From: Dermanyssus gallinae
Lineage: Eukaryota > Arthropoda > Arachnida > Mesostigmata > Dermanyssidae
Assembly: GCA_003439945.1 (NCBI GenBank)
Contig: QVRM01005667.1
Location: 1 to 64,000, forward strand
Direction of reading: 5' to 3'
DNA: 64,000 nt
This document shows, piece after piece, positions 36,678 to 49,330 of the stretch (position 1 is the stretch's first letter; each line of letters opens with the position of its first letter). The position numbers and the translations under genes were made by a program. The notes under the pieces are model-generated. The model ran no database searches. It was given only the letters and a program-made list of their open reading frames with translations, and had not been told where the DNA came from.

Positions 36678-37800
36678 TTTCTGGCAGATACCTTCCCACC
36701 GAAGTCCCGCGCTTGTTGGCTCAATCCACACCAGGCCAGCGATAGCTGGTGTTGTTAGCTCAACAATAGTATTAGCGAAATGACAAGACGATGACAAAGA
36801 CCACAAAGCAAGTGCAACAAGGACAATTCACAAAGACTTCTTTCAGGTTGTCCGATTGGTGTCTACGAGCGCCAGCATTTATATCGGATTAGCACAGGAT
36901 TTGCACTCGATATGCCGCTCATCGTGATGCTAGTGGTGAAGATAAGAAGGCAAGACAAATCGGGGGAAAACCACGACGACGACGCTAGATCAATTAATTC
37001 TCACAGTTGAAGTTGATTAATGTTAATTTGATAGTGTTATTTGATAGCTTAATCTACCAATTTATGGTGAAATAGAAGCTTGATTGATTGATTGATAGTA
37101 GTATCGACTCATATTGATCGGTGTTATGTTAAATTGATTAATACAATTACTCAATATAAGCCACGAACGACCGAACGCCTAAGCGAGAGAAACCCAAAAA
37201 AATGGCGAATTAACAAAGCATGTGCTCGCTACCGCCGCCGCCGCCACCATCACCACAACTTTTTGTTTTTCCTAGTTCCCAGTACCAGTACCAGCAACAT
37301 CAGCTAACAGTTACCAGCACGCATCCACCACGAGACGAAACACTCACCAAAAAGCACTTGTTACAAACTAAGTATATGGTTTGCATGGGTTCGTTCGTCG
37401 AGCCACCAAATCGTCCAGCACCGAATCACTTGGTCTTGACTGATGTCTTCGAACTGCCAACTGCCACTGTGTTATAATACTTTGAATACACACATACTGC
37501 GCTCTCCTCGAATCTTCTTGAAAAAGAGGTTCCCGTTGCTCCGTTTTCTTCCTGTTGGTTCGTTGGTTGGTTGGTTCCTGTGTGTTGCGAGGAAAACATC
37601 CGGCTTAATGAAACACCACCGAGACTGCGAATGGCGACGTTTGTAGAACACGCAACAGACCCGCACCACCGAGTCTGGGAGATGGTAGCCTTCTCCCCCC
37701 TAATGCACTCAACTTACTCCCTTAACCTAGTCATGGAGTGATCGGTAGGTAACAGCAGCCAGTAACACAGAACACGCAACACAACAGGCCAACACTGACA
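36036..37800. other. Unrecognised DNA with compound microsatellite
   Basis: An (AT)n lies at about 36436-36461. A compound run of about 20 A, then (TA)n, then (TG)n lies at 36610-36678; the A run may be the remains of a retroposon tail. Other sequence shows no gene. Confidence 0.5.
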
Positions 37801-40800
37801 AAGGACTCTGGCAAATGGGTCTGTCCTGGCGAACAACTCATATGGTAGAGAGTATCGTCGACTCAATTCGTCACATCCACGAGTCAACTTCGATTCTGCA
37901 CATGGCTGTTCTGTACCGTTTCTTAAAGGTCTTCGGGGTTGTTCTTCATGAAGTCATTCATCTTCTTCGTGACGAGTTGCACGAATGCAACACAATTGCC
38001 GCCAACAACAATTCGACTATAACACCACCACCAACAAAAACAACAGTAAGTCTAACAACAAAATCACATAACAACAGCAGCAGCAGTAGCAACACGAATC
38101 ATAATCTCAGCAACAACAACAACAACAACAACAACAAAACCAACACTAAAAACAATAACAACAACGGCACAAGTCAGCAATAAGTGCCAACGACTGACAA
38201 ATTGGCTTACTGAGCAGGAAAGCAGGGATGCAGATGACTTCGTGCAGACAACAATTATGATCCTTGGCTCAATTGGTTCGATTAATTAACACCAGCGGTA
38301 GCAGCAACATCAGAAGTAGTTGTTGTAGTAGTAACAACAATCGACTCGGTGATGATGATGATGATGATGATGTCAGCTTAATAAGTGTTCCATTTATCCA
38401 ACAACGCGCAAACATCCTCAATTGGAACAACTTTTTGTGAGCTCTGCTGCTGCTGCAGCAGCACCGCCAGCTGTTGTGGCTTTTTCTTGCCTGAGCTGTT
38501 CAGCTCCAGACTCGCTTAACTTTATGATCTACGATGCGTTTTTCTGGCCCGGAACCGACCGACTACTACCACTACTACTACTATTACTACTACTTCTACT
38601 CAACTCTGGACTTTCACCAGCACAATCTGCATGATTGTGCTGCCGCGCTACCCCTTGCATGTACTTGCATACACACAACCACTCACTCAGTTCACTCACT
38701 AACTCACTTAGTAATCAGTGGCCACCGGTGGCCACGAGCCACCACCACACACGAATGCCTGCCGCGACACGACAACAGATGATGAAATGGTACTTTATAC
38801 TCCACTGCTTTCCACGCTAGATCCGTGCCGAGTCTATCGAACATTCGTTCGTTTGTTCAACGATCTCCTCGCCGACGGGGTCGCGGTGAGAAGGGATGCG
38901 ATGCACAGACAACTCCAACAACAACAACAACTTGAACAACAACAGCCACTTGAACAACAACAACAGCAACTTGAACAACTTACACAACAACAACACCAGC
39001 TTGAACAACAGCAACAGCAACTTAAACACCAACTACTACAACGTGTTTCAGTCTCATCCAACTCGGCCTCGTATGTAGTCAGCTTTCTGGAGGCTGGCCG
39101 CTAGCTGGGTTTAGATGGATGGGTACGAAAGTAAGTAGGTGTTTCTCACTGGTCTGTGTTGATTTTGACGTTGATTGAGAGTTTGTCGGACGTCGCGGAA
39201 ATCGACGTCTGCAAAATCGTCTGAACCGTCGTCATCGTCGTCATTGTCATCATTGTTGTCGGTGTCGTTGATCGTTGTCGGCGCCAAGCATCCAATCTTT
39301 TTCGTCGTCCCAGTCGATCGTGGTTCTTCTGTCTTTCTGGGCGGACGCTTGGTAACATCTGAAGCCGAGTCAACTGCAATTGCCCCAACTGTGCTGTGCT
39401 GTGGTGCTCCGAGGGTAGCGACGACGATGACGATAATGATGATGGTGGTGGTTGGGGTCGTAGTGGGGTGGTAGCGGGGTGGTAATGGGGTGGTAGCGGT
39501 CGTGGTAGGTATCGACCGTGACGAGAAAATGACGATGATGAGAATAAGAAAGAAAGACTAACCTCTAATTTGTCACGCTATTGTTGCAAAGCAGTGTTGT
39601 TGTTGTTGCTGTTCTTGTTAAAAGCTGCCGTTGTTGTTGTTCTTGTTGTTGAAGTTCTTGATCCAACAGACTTCAGTAAACTTCAACATCACCACAACAG
39701 TTGAACTTCAGCAGCAGCAGCAGCAGTAGCAGAATAAGGAAATCTTTCGGGGTTTCCGCCGCCTGACCGAACTAGCTAACTGGTGCCAGAAGCTTGAACG
39801 GCGGCAACAACAATAGGAGGCGTAACTGCAGTAGAATATGCAGTGTCAGTATTATCAGTGGTAGTGTACTCCAGTGTTGTTGTTGTTGTTGTCGTTGTTG
39901 CTGTGTTGTTGTTCATCTTTCTTTTCTTGTTGTAGTTGATTTCTTGATTGTTGTTGTCGTTGTTGCTGTGTTGCTGTTGTTCTTCTTCTTCTTGTTGTAG
40001 TTGATTTCTTGATTGTTGTTGTTGTTGTTGTTGTTGCTGTAGTTGTCGCTGGTAACTTGGTGTTCGTTGCGTCCACTGCACTGTGGTGATGGTAGGTAGT
40101 CGCCGTGGTGGAGGCGTTGCCATCCAGTATTCGAAGTATCGAAGCACGCCAGCGAGCGAAAGTGAGAGAGAAAGAAACGATTCCTCCTAGCCAGAAACGC
40201 AGAATCGCACAATCGATGTTGCGGCTCCGCGTTTTGACGGCGGAGGAGGAAAGAAGGAACGCAGGAAAGAACCGGCAGCAACAGCAGCGACGATAATCAC
40301 TCACTGTGTAACAACAGACGGCTCCAGCAACAGCAACAACAGCAATCAGCCGTCTGTAGCAGCGGTAGATGATGACAACGATTTCGTTGTATGTGTAGGG
40401 ATGGTAAGCTGTTGGTTGGTTGGTTAGTTGTAAGGTAATGAATGGTGAGGACACTAGGTAGATACAGATTGACACATAGACAAGCAAATAGACAGACCAG
40501 AATGACTGTCTGACTGGGTGGGTGGGTGACTAGGTGACTGGGATGAGGATGAATGAATGCAGGTGCAAGTTCGAATCGGGCTGCCGTTCACTTTCACTTT
40601 GTTATCCAGATAGTAGTTGCTTCGTTGGTTGGGTGGTTGGCTGCTTGGTTGGTAGCTTGGCTCCTTACGTACTATGATCTAGTGGTTTTCGTTAACACGT
40701 GATTTTCCTTGTTGCCGTCTTCTTCTTCCTCTTCCTCATCATCATTATCACCACGATCACCATAATCACCACTACCACCACCACCACTACTGCTTTTGTT

Positions 40801-42840
40801 GATGGTGGTTGTGATGGTGGTGGTTGTTACGATGATGCTGGTGCTGTCCCCTGTCGCCTAACTGCTGCATCGACGAGTAACGAGTAGCCCAAACACGAGC
40901 GACCAACTAAAGCAGTCAGTTCCGAGATCTGAGTGACTGTCTCCCTATGTATCTATCCATACATCCATCCATTCGTCTATCTATCTACATATTCATCTAT
41001 TTATCTATCTATCTAACTAACTATATATCTACCTATTTATCTATCTATCTATTTATCCATCTATCTATCTATCTATTCATCTATCTATGTATTTATCCGT
41101 ATGTCTGTCTCCCAGTGTGTGCGTGTGTGTGGCTGTTCACGACCAAGCGCGATGTTGACCGTGGGGCCGCTCGCTCGCTCGCTCGTTCGTTAGCTTGGTC
41201 GAGGCCGAATAAACCGCCCCGACGGCGGCTGCCGACGACTTAACAACGAACTACCCTTCCACCCACTAACCCATAGACAGACATACTGACAGAAAGACAC
41301 CACTCACCACACCACTACTGGCACAGGCAGTCTGACATACAGCCACTAAAAGAGACATAGAGTTTCCAGCCACCGCCATCGCCGCCGGTGGAGCAGCGAC
41401 CAGCGATCAGCATGTACATGTAGTCAGGCAGTACGCGCATGCGCAGTACGCCGGTGGGTCGGTCCATCGTTAGGTCTGGCTTTCTGTCTATCTGTCTGTT
41501 TGTCTGGGTGTCTGTTGTCCTATGGCTGTATAGCTGACTGACTGCCTGCCTCTCATCTGCATGCCTGTCTGTCCATCTGTATGTCTGTCTGCTTGTGTGT
41601 CTGTCTGTTTGTTTGTCCGTCTGTCTGTCTGTTTGTCCGTCTGTGATGTTTGTTTGTCTTTTTGTCTGTCTGCTGGCCGGCTGGTTAACCGGCGACCACC
41701 GGCTGATCGTCTTCGACTACTTGCCTGTTTCAAGCTGGCTGGCTGGCGGGCTGTCTGGTTGGACGTGTTGCTGGATAGTGGACTGACGACAGACGACGAC
41801 GCTGACGCTACCGCGGCCGACGCTGCTGCCGCTGCTGCTGGATAGAGACGGCTGGTGCTAGCAATGCCAGTTGCCCTTGCTCCGGGTGCTGCTGCTGCTG
41901 TTGGCAACGGACGGCGGAGCGGGGAAGGCGCCGAGGCAAACGCAAGCTATAACAACAACAACAACAATCAACAATGCCTCAGTCTTCCTCTGCTACTTGT
42001 GGTGGCCGCCATATCGATGTCACGCGGCTGCAGCGGCAGCAGCAACAACAATAACGACTAGAGCTTCAACGTCATCAACAACAACAACAACAATAACAAA
42101 CACAGCAGCAGCAGCAGCAGCAACAAATAACCGCGGTGCCTCATCCAGGCTCGTTCAGCCTACGGCGGCCCATCTGTCTATATATTATGACTCATCGAGC
42201 CGCCAGCAACAGCGGTCGCCATGGCGTCGGCACCGCTGGTCGCCTACGGATCATCATCATCATCATCATGTGCACATTAATGTGTATCACACACATGTGC
42301 ACATGAATGTGTATACACATGATTACGGCCCGCTGATGGCGGCGGCGCTAGCAGCGGCGACAGAGCAGACTACAACCGCAACACCATGTTTACACCGAAT
42401 TATCGACTGCACAACGTACAAGCTGAAGACTACCGCTACTTCAACTACATACTACTACAATGACGACGACAACAACAACAACAAAAACGACCACAACAAT
42501 AACAACAATAACAACAACAACAACAATCACGCCCAGAACAAGGCTGTCATGTTGGTCGACTTTTCGTTAGTGCCTCTCTTTTTTCGCGCTCGCGCGCTGG
42601 CTCGCTCTTGCCCGAGGCCTGGCCTCAGCGGGTTGGTTGGCTCCCGTCGTTGTCTCATTCTTCCGATAGATGGCGCCACCGGCTTGTCGCTAGTCGCTGG
42701 CGCTAGCGTCGGACTCGGCGCACAGACGCGAATAGCGCCAAGGGTTGAAATCAGAGAAAGTTGGCGGCGCTCAGGGACGTCTTGAACGTCCGCCAGCTGC
42801 GTGTATGCACAGATTAGCGCCGTAATGTGGTGGACATCGC
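37801..42840. repeat. Simple-sequence island: CAA/CAG, CTAT and CTGT arrays
   Basis: CAA/CAG-rich tracts lie at 38020-38175, 38905-39045, 41948-42130 and 42465-42540. The complementary GTT/GCT type lies at 39595-39650 and 39875-40045, where a TTGTTGTAGTTGATTTCTTG block is duplicated about 66 bp apart. CTAT tetranucleotides fill about 40944-41105, and CTGT tetranucleotides about 41485-41670. Frames such as 37815-38183 and 38718-39104 are N- or Q-rich. The first 60 residues of the 37815 frame look less repetitive, but no domain is recognised. I do not call genes. Confidence 0.6.
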
Positions 42841-43025
42841 CGCCGCCATCATCATGATGATGGTGGTGGTGGTGGTGATAATGATGAAGATGCGCATGAT
42901 GATGACTTGAATGGCGAATGATGCTGATGATGATGATGACAAGTATGTATGTCATCTGCGCATGACGACCAGTTTGCATGTAACGTCTGGGCTTAACCTA
43001 TCCAGAGCAGACACGATGCAAATCT

Positions 43026-43040
43026 CACACAGCCGCCCAT
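43026..43040. repeat. Target-site duplication, LINE 3' side
   Basis: CACACAGCCGCCCAT at this site is repeated at 43883-43897, bracketing the LINE insertion. Confidence 0.85.
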
Positions 43041-43882
43041 TTTTTTTTTTTTTTATACAGGAGGGGGAAATGCTTTTAGGCACGCTGTGCAGGACTACAC
43101 GCCGGCTGGTAGCTCGATGACTACCAAAACCTTTGTATTACCTGCTAAAACCCTCATACCTCCTGTCATCCCCCGTAGCCGGGTCCTATAGGTAAAACTA
43201 ATATTGCTCACAGTTAAGGGGGGGAGTCTCTAATACCATCACAATCCTTCGTGTAACAATCCGCACCGGCTCTTGTTTAAAACTCTGTCAATTAATTTTT
43301 TCTTGCAAATCAGGCTCTCACACAGCTTATATCTGGACGCCATCCGTTAAATCGACCGCCGCCGAGACCACATCCACCATCACGCCAATAACTTCGCCAA
43401 CCGCATCGTTTAAAATGGAGTCGGAGGCGCGTCGTCGTACAGCCTCCTCCTTGGCCATCATGATTCCTGTTATTGGGCGCGCAAGTTTGTTCCACTGTTC
43501 TCGAGACTCCAACATACGTGCGACAACATCCTTTAGATCAAAAGTATCTTCTAGCAGCCCGCCTCTTGGTACTCTCCATGCCGGGCAGTGGAACACCGTA
43601 TGTTCCGGTGTGTCTCGGGCTATCATGTTGCAGAAAGTGCAGATGTCCGAATTCGTCTTTCCGATCCTCTTTAAATACGCCTGGAACTCCCCATGACCTG
43701 TAAGGACCTGTGTAATGTGGTAGGTCAGTTCTCCACCAGGTCTATCCATCCAAGACCTGATGTCAGGGATAAGCGTCTCAACAGGAAAGCCAGGTTCGCC
43801 TTCTTGAATGGCGTCCCACTCACGTTGCCACCCCCCCATCATCTGAGAATGGGCATCGTTATGATCAAACAAGGGATCCGAC
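43041..43882 (-). mobile_element. 5'-truncated LINE insertion with poly(A) tail and TSD
   Basis: On the minus strand the insert runs from 43882 to a 14-A tail (43041-43054). The 15-bp duplication CACACAGCCGCCCAT flanks it. The coding part ends at 43327; about 270 bp of 3' UTR follow. This is the signature of target-primed reverse transcription and points to a relatively recent event. Confidence 0.88.
43327..43882 (-). pseudogene. LINE ORF2 C-terminus (R1/Jockey-like), truncated
   Basis: About 185 residues in one open frame carry the typical post-RT region: GGWQREWDAIQEG, IPDIRSWMDRP, GELTYHITQVLTGHGEFQAYLKRIG, and the knuckle CTFCNMIARDTPEHTVFHC (C-x2-C-x9-H-x4-C). This is the C-terminal part of an ORF2 polyprotein; RT and endonuclease are missing because of the 5' truncation. 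The apparent start codon lies in the target-site duplication and is not a true start. The R1/I/Jockey group is the best guess. Confidence 0.8.
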
Positions 43883-43897
43883 CACACAGCCGCCCAT
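43883..43897. repeat. Target-site duplication, LINE 5' side
   Basis: Second copy of CACACAGCCGCCCAT, matching 43026-43040. Confidence 0.85.
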
Positions 43898-44569
43898 TAG
43901 CCACCAAGAAAACATGCCTACTGGGCGGCCACAATATACGACTCGTGCATTCTACGTATCTACTTTTGATGACTATTAGTAAAAAGATTACTCAAATTTG
44001 ATTTAAATAATGTTTTAATAGTATATATACGCAAAATGCAAAGCCTCTGTTTTTCACGATTGGAGTTAAGGGGTTCTGATATTAGCTATTGACGAGCTAT
44101 CATATTAACGAACTAAATAAAAGAAGGAGGAAAGTACAGAATGTCGAGCTTGTGGATTAGGGATTTAGTCAATCGAACATATTGTAAAGAAATTGTATTC
44201 AGGTGTACATGTCAAGCAAATAATAAATCAGTCATATCACAAGACGTAGCTCTGGAACTTTACGTCGGCATGATCACGTTGCGTTATTTGCTTAGCGCAT
44301 GTGAGTTATTCACAACATCAGCCGCATTGTCACCGCCTGTGAGGACGATCTACTCGAAGGAAAAGCCAACCAAAGCCTTGGCGGATATCCGACAACACCG
44401 CCACACCCTAGGCCCCAAATGGACTCCACAGCAAACAAAAACTATTCGTTTGATCGGCCTAAAGCGGCCTCCCCAAAATCTATAAACAAATTCCCAGGGA
44501 CCTAAGATTGCGTGAAAAGATAAGATACATAAGAGGCCTTTTTTCTGGAAGGTTTGGGGAATGCATAAT
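43898..44569. other. Unrecognised DNA
   Basis: The plus-strand frame at 44141-44485 starts with an ATG and runs 114 residues, but shows no domain I know. No other signal. Confidence 0.4.
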
Positions 44570-47100
44570 GCTATGCCATGATTCGGCTAGGCCAACGTCT
44601 ATCTTTCTGCATATTTGCATACATCCAGATAGGGGGCTTATGCTTCGAGGTACTGCCAGACAATTCCAAGCCGGGGGGGGGGGGGGGGGTATTACACGTG
44701 GGTAGGATGGAGTCCAATACTCTCCGCCGGTGTTGAATCCCACATGACTCGCCAACAACTTTGGCGGGTTTGCGTACGTAGATGCATTTTCCACCCCATA
44801 ACAAAAAAAGCGAGCTTATGTCAAGATATACACCGCCCTGAAGGGGTGCGTCCAAGACCCTGGCTACACTTCCCCTCGGCTCCTCGTCTCGACCGCATTC
44901 CCGAGGCTGCGTGAACCTCTCTCGTCTAGCGGCCTCCTTGGCTGTCTTGAACGTCAAAATCGCGTCGAACAGGTCCATCACCTTCTTGCACGCTTCTGTT
45001 GAGGTCACCATATAGCTAATCACCTTCTTCATGAAGCGACCCTTCACGGCCGTGGAGCCCATGCACCATGCTTCCCGAAGGGACCCGCAGTGTATGACCG
45101 TGTGTTTCACCCCGTCCGCCTCCCCAGATTCGCATAGCACACAGGTGTCACTAGTGGCCTTCCTTATCTTATGTAGCTCTGGAGCTGACCGTGACCGGTC
45201 AGAACAGCTGTACAGTAGGTCAACTCCCCATATCGGCAGTTATTTGAGGTCCGAAATCAGATTCTTGTACTCCTGGCTTCCCCGGGCATGGTACTCCTGG
45301 CCCTGGTAAGATCCAGATTTTTGTCCAGAAATATCTTGCTTTTCGACGCCAGCCATTATAAGGCGAATTCCTTTTGTCCTCTTTCGGCCCGTCAGATACA
45401 TCGCCTCGGTATTATGCGGTCCATTTACTCCGTCACAATCGATAAACTACACTATCAATGTATGGTGAATAAACTTGAAAACTATCGATAAAGCTTCGTT
45501 GGCTGTGTTCTGTAGGGCCGCTTCGGTCCGCGTTGTGGCCATCTGGGCCAAGTCATCCGCGTAGGCCAACAGCTCTGTAGGATAGCAGTGTCCGTTAAGC
45601 AGCGCGGGCATAGACAGCGTCGGTTAGCGGCAATGCCGAAGCAAGCTAAATACATGGCGCCAATTAGAAGATGCCGCCACCCTACTAGCGAAGACGCGGG
45701 AAGTCACTAAATGCGCGGGCAATCTGGGAGTATATAAGGAAGGCATGAGAATAAATGAGTTAGTAGTCGTTTGTTCGAGCCAGGCAGAAGACGTGTGTTG
45801 TTTGAGCGAGAGAATGGCGAACTCGTGCAACGGTCCCCGCCCGTTAATGGGGGTAATGGACACTACAAGCTCGACTCATTCTAGGGAGTTGTTGCACCTC
45901 GTCGTAGGCCAAGTTCTAGAGGACGGGTTTCAAAATCAAACCCTGTGGGACCCCGACAGTAACCCTGCATTCTTGCTCCTCTGCAACCAGATTTCATTCA
46001 TCCAGGTAAGATAAAATCATTCTGCAGAGGTACGTAGGTATTGCGTTTCTCTCTAGCGCGTGTACTACTACTTTCTAGTTCACCGGGCTTGTCTTCTTTC
46101 ATAGACTAGGAAACCTCCCTTCTGCAAGCAGTCCATTGGCCTTCGGCCACTGCTGAACAAATAGCTTGGCCACCCTAGGGGGCATGCAGTCGGGGCCAGA
46201 GGCCTTCTCAGGTTCCAGCCGTTCTCTCCTACTATCCACTCTCCTACTGTCTCCCTCTGGTGCTTTCTCTGATCCTTTTTCTGCACCTTTCCCCGTAGAA
46301 CGGGCAGGCCATGCTGTCTGCACTATGCCCATCCACTCCGCATTTTGGTACCTCCGCATTGCAATCCTTAACCATGTGATCCAGGCTGTCACATTTAAAG
46401 CAGACCTTCCTCGCGGTCTCGGTCATCCTTGCAATCTAGAGCTTTGTGGTCCGGTTTCTGGCATTTAGTATATACTTCGACCTTAGTTTTAGGGTTCTAG
46501 GTGTTAGAAGATTCCTCGCCGCCGTCAGTGGCATGATCACCAGGAAGCACCATACCTCCACCATCCCCGGCTTTGTTCGGTCTGATATGGCTCCTAAGTC
46601 TCCGGAGGCTGTCTGCAAAGGTTCTCTCCCTTAGCATGCTCCGCATCCTCCGGTCCCCCCGGTTTCCAGACTTCCGGTTGTCAGAGCCACAGCATCAGCA
46701 GCACCATTGGGAACACAGCACTCTTCTTTTCAGTACTGGGATTTACGCGTCCCATTTTTGTCTTCATTCCTAGGCTGCTCTACTACATTCCTTTTTAGAA
46801 TTTTGGAAGTTTGTTTATCTCTTCCTGTAGTTTTGTCTCCCTTGTACTGAGGCGCCCGATTTCTTCGAGGTCTTTGATGGTGCCTTCGACCTCTAACTTT
46901 GCGTCCCGTGTAAGTTCTTCTCTATCCTCTCTATCCTTGATCCCTTCTCTATCCTTGACGCCACCAGTTTATTCAGTAGCTTAGGAAGCTTTTTAGCCTC
47001 TTCTTTAATGTTCTTTTTCTTGAGGTCTCCTTTTTTGCGCTCTTGGCGCCAAACGAGCTAGGTGTCCGACCGTTATGAAGCTGCTGGATTTCGCCTCAAA
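44570..47100 (-). pseudogene. Decayed LINE: gag-like ORF1 with CCHC knuckles, RT remnants, C-terminal knuckle
   Basis: Minus-strand order: a lysine-rich ORF1 segment (about 47090-46900), DSLRRLRSHIRP (about 46610), then knuckles KCQKPDHKALDC (frame-shifted) and CFKCDSLDHMVKDC with a third degenerate CGVDGH box (46470-46300). An RT N-terminal block KASGPDCMPPRVAKLF...LLAEGRFPSL follows (46215-46099), then LLAYADDLAQMATTRTEAALQ (about 45580-45490), and an ORF2 C-terminal knuckle CVLCESGEADGVKHTVIHC (45150-45085). RT begins almost directly after the knuckles, so the EEP endonuclease region is missing. 45620-46080 looks unrelated and may be an insertion. Many stops and frameshifts. A 17-G run sits at 44673-44689. 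Confidence 0.78.
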
Positions 47101-48222
47101 TGTTCCATTAATGTTCACAATTTCGACAGACAGTGACAACGACACAGACATAGGATGCTGCATGAAGTCAATGCGCCCTTATTTCAAAATATGGTACAAC
47201 CTTAACTGCTAACGGGTCATGGTGGCTGCTTTCTACCTACAGCGCATTGGCAAAGCTGACTGCCCTTATGGCGTATGGCCACTTATGGATAGGCTGACGA
47301 CGTAAGACGCCAGGATAGGCTCTCTCTCTCGGGACGCAAAAGCTAAGAAGGGCCCTAACATGCCAACCTTTGTAGAGGCGCTCTTAAAGGGAGATGATGG
47401 AATCCTGCTCTATGGTAACAAGACTCGAAAAGTTTATTCCGGAAGCAAAACTAACCGCTCGAGTAGCCTTAATGGCAAGTGAAATGCAGACACAGGCGAT
47501 AGCCTTTTCTGCAGAATTCCATTAATTGTTGAAACAATTGTCGCAAAAGTGTAATTATGAAAATTTTAAGCTCAATCAGGAATTACTAAATTTAAACAAA
47601 TTTGCCGTCCGGAGAAGACGGTGCCTGTAAAAAAGTGGCCATGTTAGTGATACTGTACCGCTGCTGTGTTACGCTAAGTCAGCTGAAGGATGTAGACTCA
47701 GCCGGACGGGTACTGCAGCGCGAGGGACTCAGAAACGATGAATGACGACACGCAGCATAAGGTCTGAGGCAAAGCACAGCCGAGAAAAATGGTCATTAAG
47801 CCATGCTGCTCGGTCTATTATTATTGGTTCACGAGGCTCCGCGGCGTGCTGACATCCCAAAGGGTGTCAGAACCCGCTCTTAAATCAGTCGAACTTTACA
47901 GCGGTTGGTGTTTGTTTCGCGTATAGTAATACAGCTTAAGTTAAGGTTTGACTCGGATTGACGATCATAGGTCGACCCTCTCCCGGAGTCGGCCGATGAT
48001 CGTTTGGACGGTGGAGGACGTTGGGGTTTCGGCGCGAAAGGCTGTGGCTGTTCTCTGCTGGCTGGTTGAGACATGTCTTGTTCGGTTGAGACATGTATCG
48101 GTCGGTGAACATTGAATGCGTTGAGATTTTGACGCGGGTGCTGTATCCGTTGGACATGGTCGGTTAGGACTTATTTGAATTGCGCCATGATGCATATATA
48201 GTGTAGAGTGTGGTCACAATAT
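47101..48222. other. Unrecognised DNA
   Basis: No domain-bearing frame. The overlapping minus-strand frames at 47880-48195 are P/T/S-rich, and the word GGTTGAGACATGT occurs twice near 48064 and 48085. Confidence 0.4.
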
Positions 48223-49330
48223 TGTAACGAAGTTCACCACAGTGTAGCAACAGACCTGCTAGTCACTGCACCGCCGATGACCAGTGACGTCAATAGACCA
48301 ATCAAGCACCCAACCCGACGTGAACCACAACGACCTACGTCGCCGATAACTGATGACGTCAGTAAGCCAATCAAGCATCCAATCCAACGTGCACCGTGAC
48401 GAGCAAGGAGACCGCTAATCTGCGTGCTGGCGACAATAGGGCACGTGCGCCACCGCCCACCAGCGGGAGTAACTATGACTCTCTTTCCGGCGTTGGTCCG
48501 CTGGTGCGCGAGTTACGCGCGCTGCGGGGACCTTCACGCGTCCACTTGAAAGTTGGTTAGATGGTGCAAGCTCCCAATAGTAACATTCCCGAGGTTACTT
48601 TTGTTGGCGCGGGAGGCAACACATACGATATCGGTTAAGTGGCAACGAATACATATTGTCATTTTGTCGTGGCCCATTCGAGGGCTGTTAAGGCTACTAT
48701 GAGATACGGGGAAAATGTGCTGCTCATGGAACCCGGGCCAGACGGTTAATGCCCCGGGCTTTAGCAACCCGGTTGTACCGTCTAGGACGCCTGCTGCCTT
48801 GGCTTAGTAGACACAATGAGGGCGAGATAGCCACACGAACGCAGACCGCCCGTCGAGAGAACCACTTGGCTCCGCTGCTGCCCGTCGCAGCGGTGGGGCC
48901 CCCCTGCTCTGGAGTGGTCGAGCCTCCCTTCAGAGGGGTATTGTATACTCGGGGTGATCGCGTCTGATCGGTGGGACGGAGTAGTGTGGTACCTCCATAT
49001 TGAACCTCGATAGGGGGGAGGGTGGGGGAACCGCTGGTCTGTCTATTCGGGGTGAATCAGCGTCAAGGATAGGTGGAACGTTCGAGATGTCGAAGGTTCG
49101 AGAAGATTCGATCTTTCGTTAACATTATTGCTATACAAACGCTACGGCGTCTCTTGAGCAAATAAATAGGCCGGAAGAGGGATGATCAAGAAGTATCCTT
49201 CGTCCGGCACGCTACGAGTCAGACCTTACGCTGCGTGTTGTCACTGATCGTCCCGAGTCTCTCGCGTTGTAGTAACCGCCTAGATGAGCTTACTTTCCCC
49301 ATTTGCCTTAGAGTAACCAACATTGTTACA
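48223..49330 (+). mobile_element. Possible LTR of an LTR retrotransposon
   Basis: The stretch begins TGTAACGA and ends TTGTTACA, so it has TG...CA-type inverted ends. It contains an AATAAATAGG element (near 49160) followed by a short candidate R/U5. It is followed directly by TTTGGTGGCGATG, which resembles the start of internal regions in Ty3/mdg4-like elements. No gag-pol frame follows and no matching second LTR is in the window, so the element would be truncated or a relic. The boundaries are inferred. Confidence 0.35.
48272..48402. promoter_or_regulatory. 69-bp tandem repeat with two CRE-like TGACGTCA sites
   Basis: Two related units start at 48272 and 48341. Each carries the perfect palindrome TGACGTCA (48285-48292 and 48354-48361, exactly 69 bp apart), a CCAATCAAGCA block and a CAACGTG or GACGTGAACC block. 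TGACGTCA is the consensus for CREB/ATF-type bZIP proteins. If the LTR reading is right, this would be the U3 enhancer; no experimental support. Confidence 0.55.

Noticed and set aside
37815..38183. Asparagine-rich 122-residue protein
   Set aside because: No domain, no splice support, and the frame is carried mainly by CAA/AAC repeats; possible but unsupported.
38718..39104. Glutamine-rich 128-residue protein
   Set aside because: Same reason: repeat-driven frame without recognisable domain.
44673..44689. 17-G run (also ten G at 17716 and 13 G at 59922) as regulatory G-quadruplex
   Set aside because: Uninterrupted homopolymers are more likely slippage products or assembly-prone sites; only the one at 17716 has a visible consequence.
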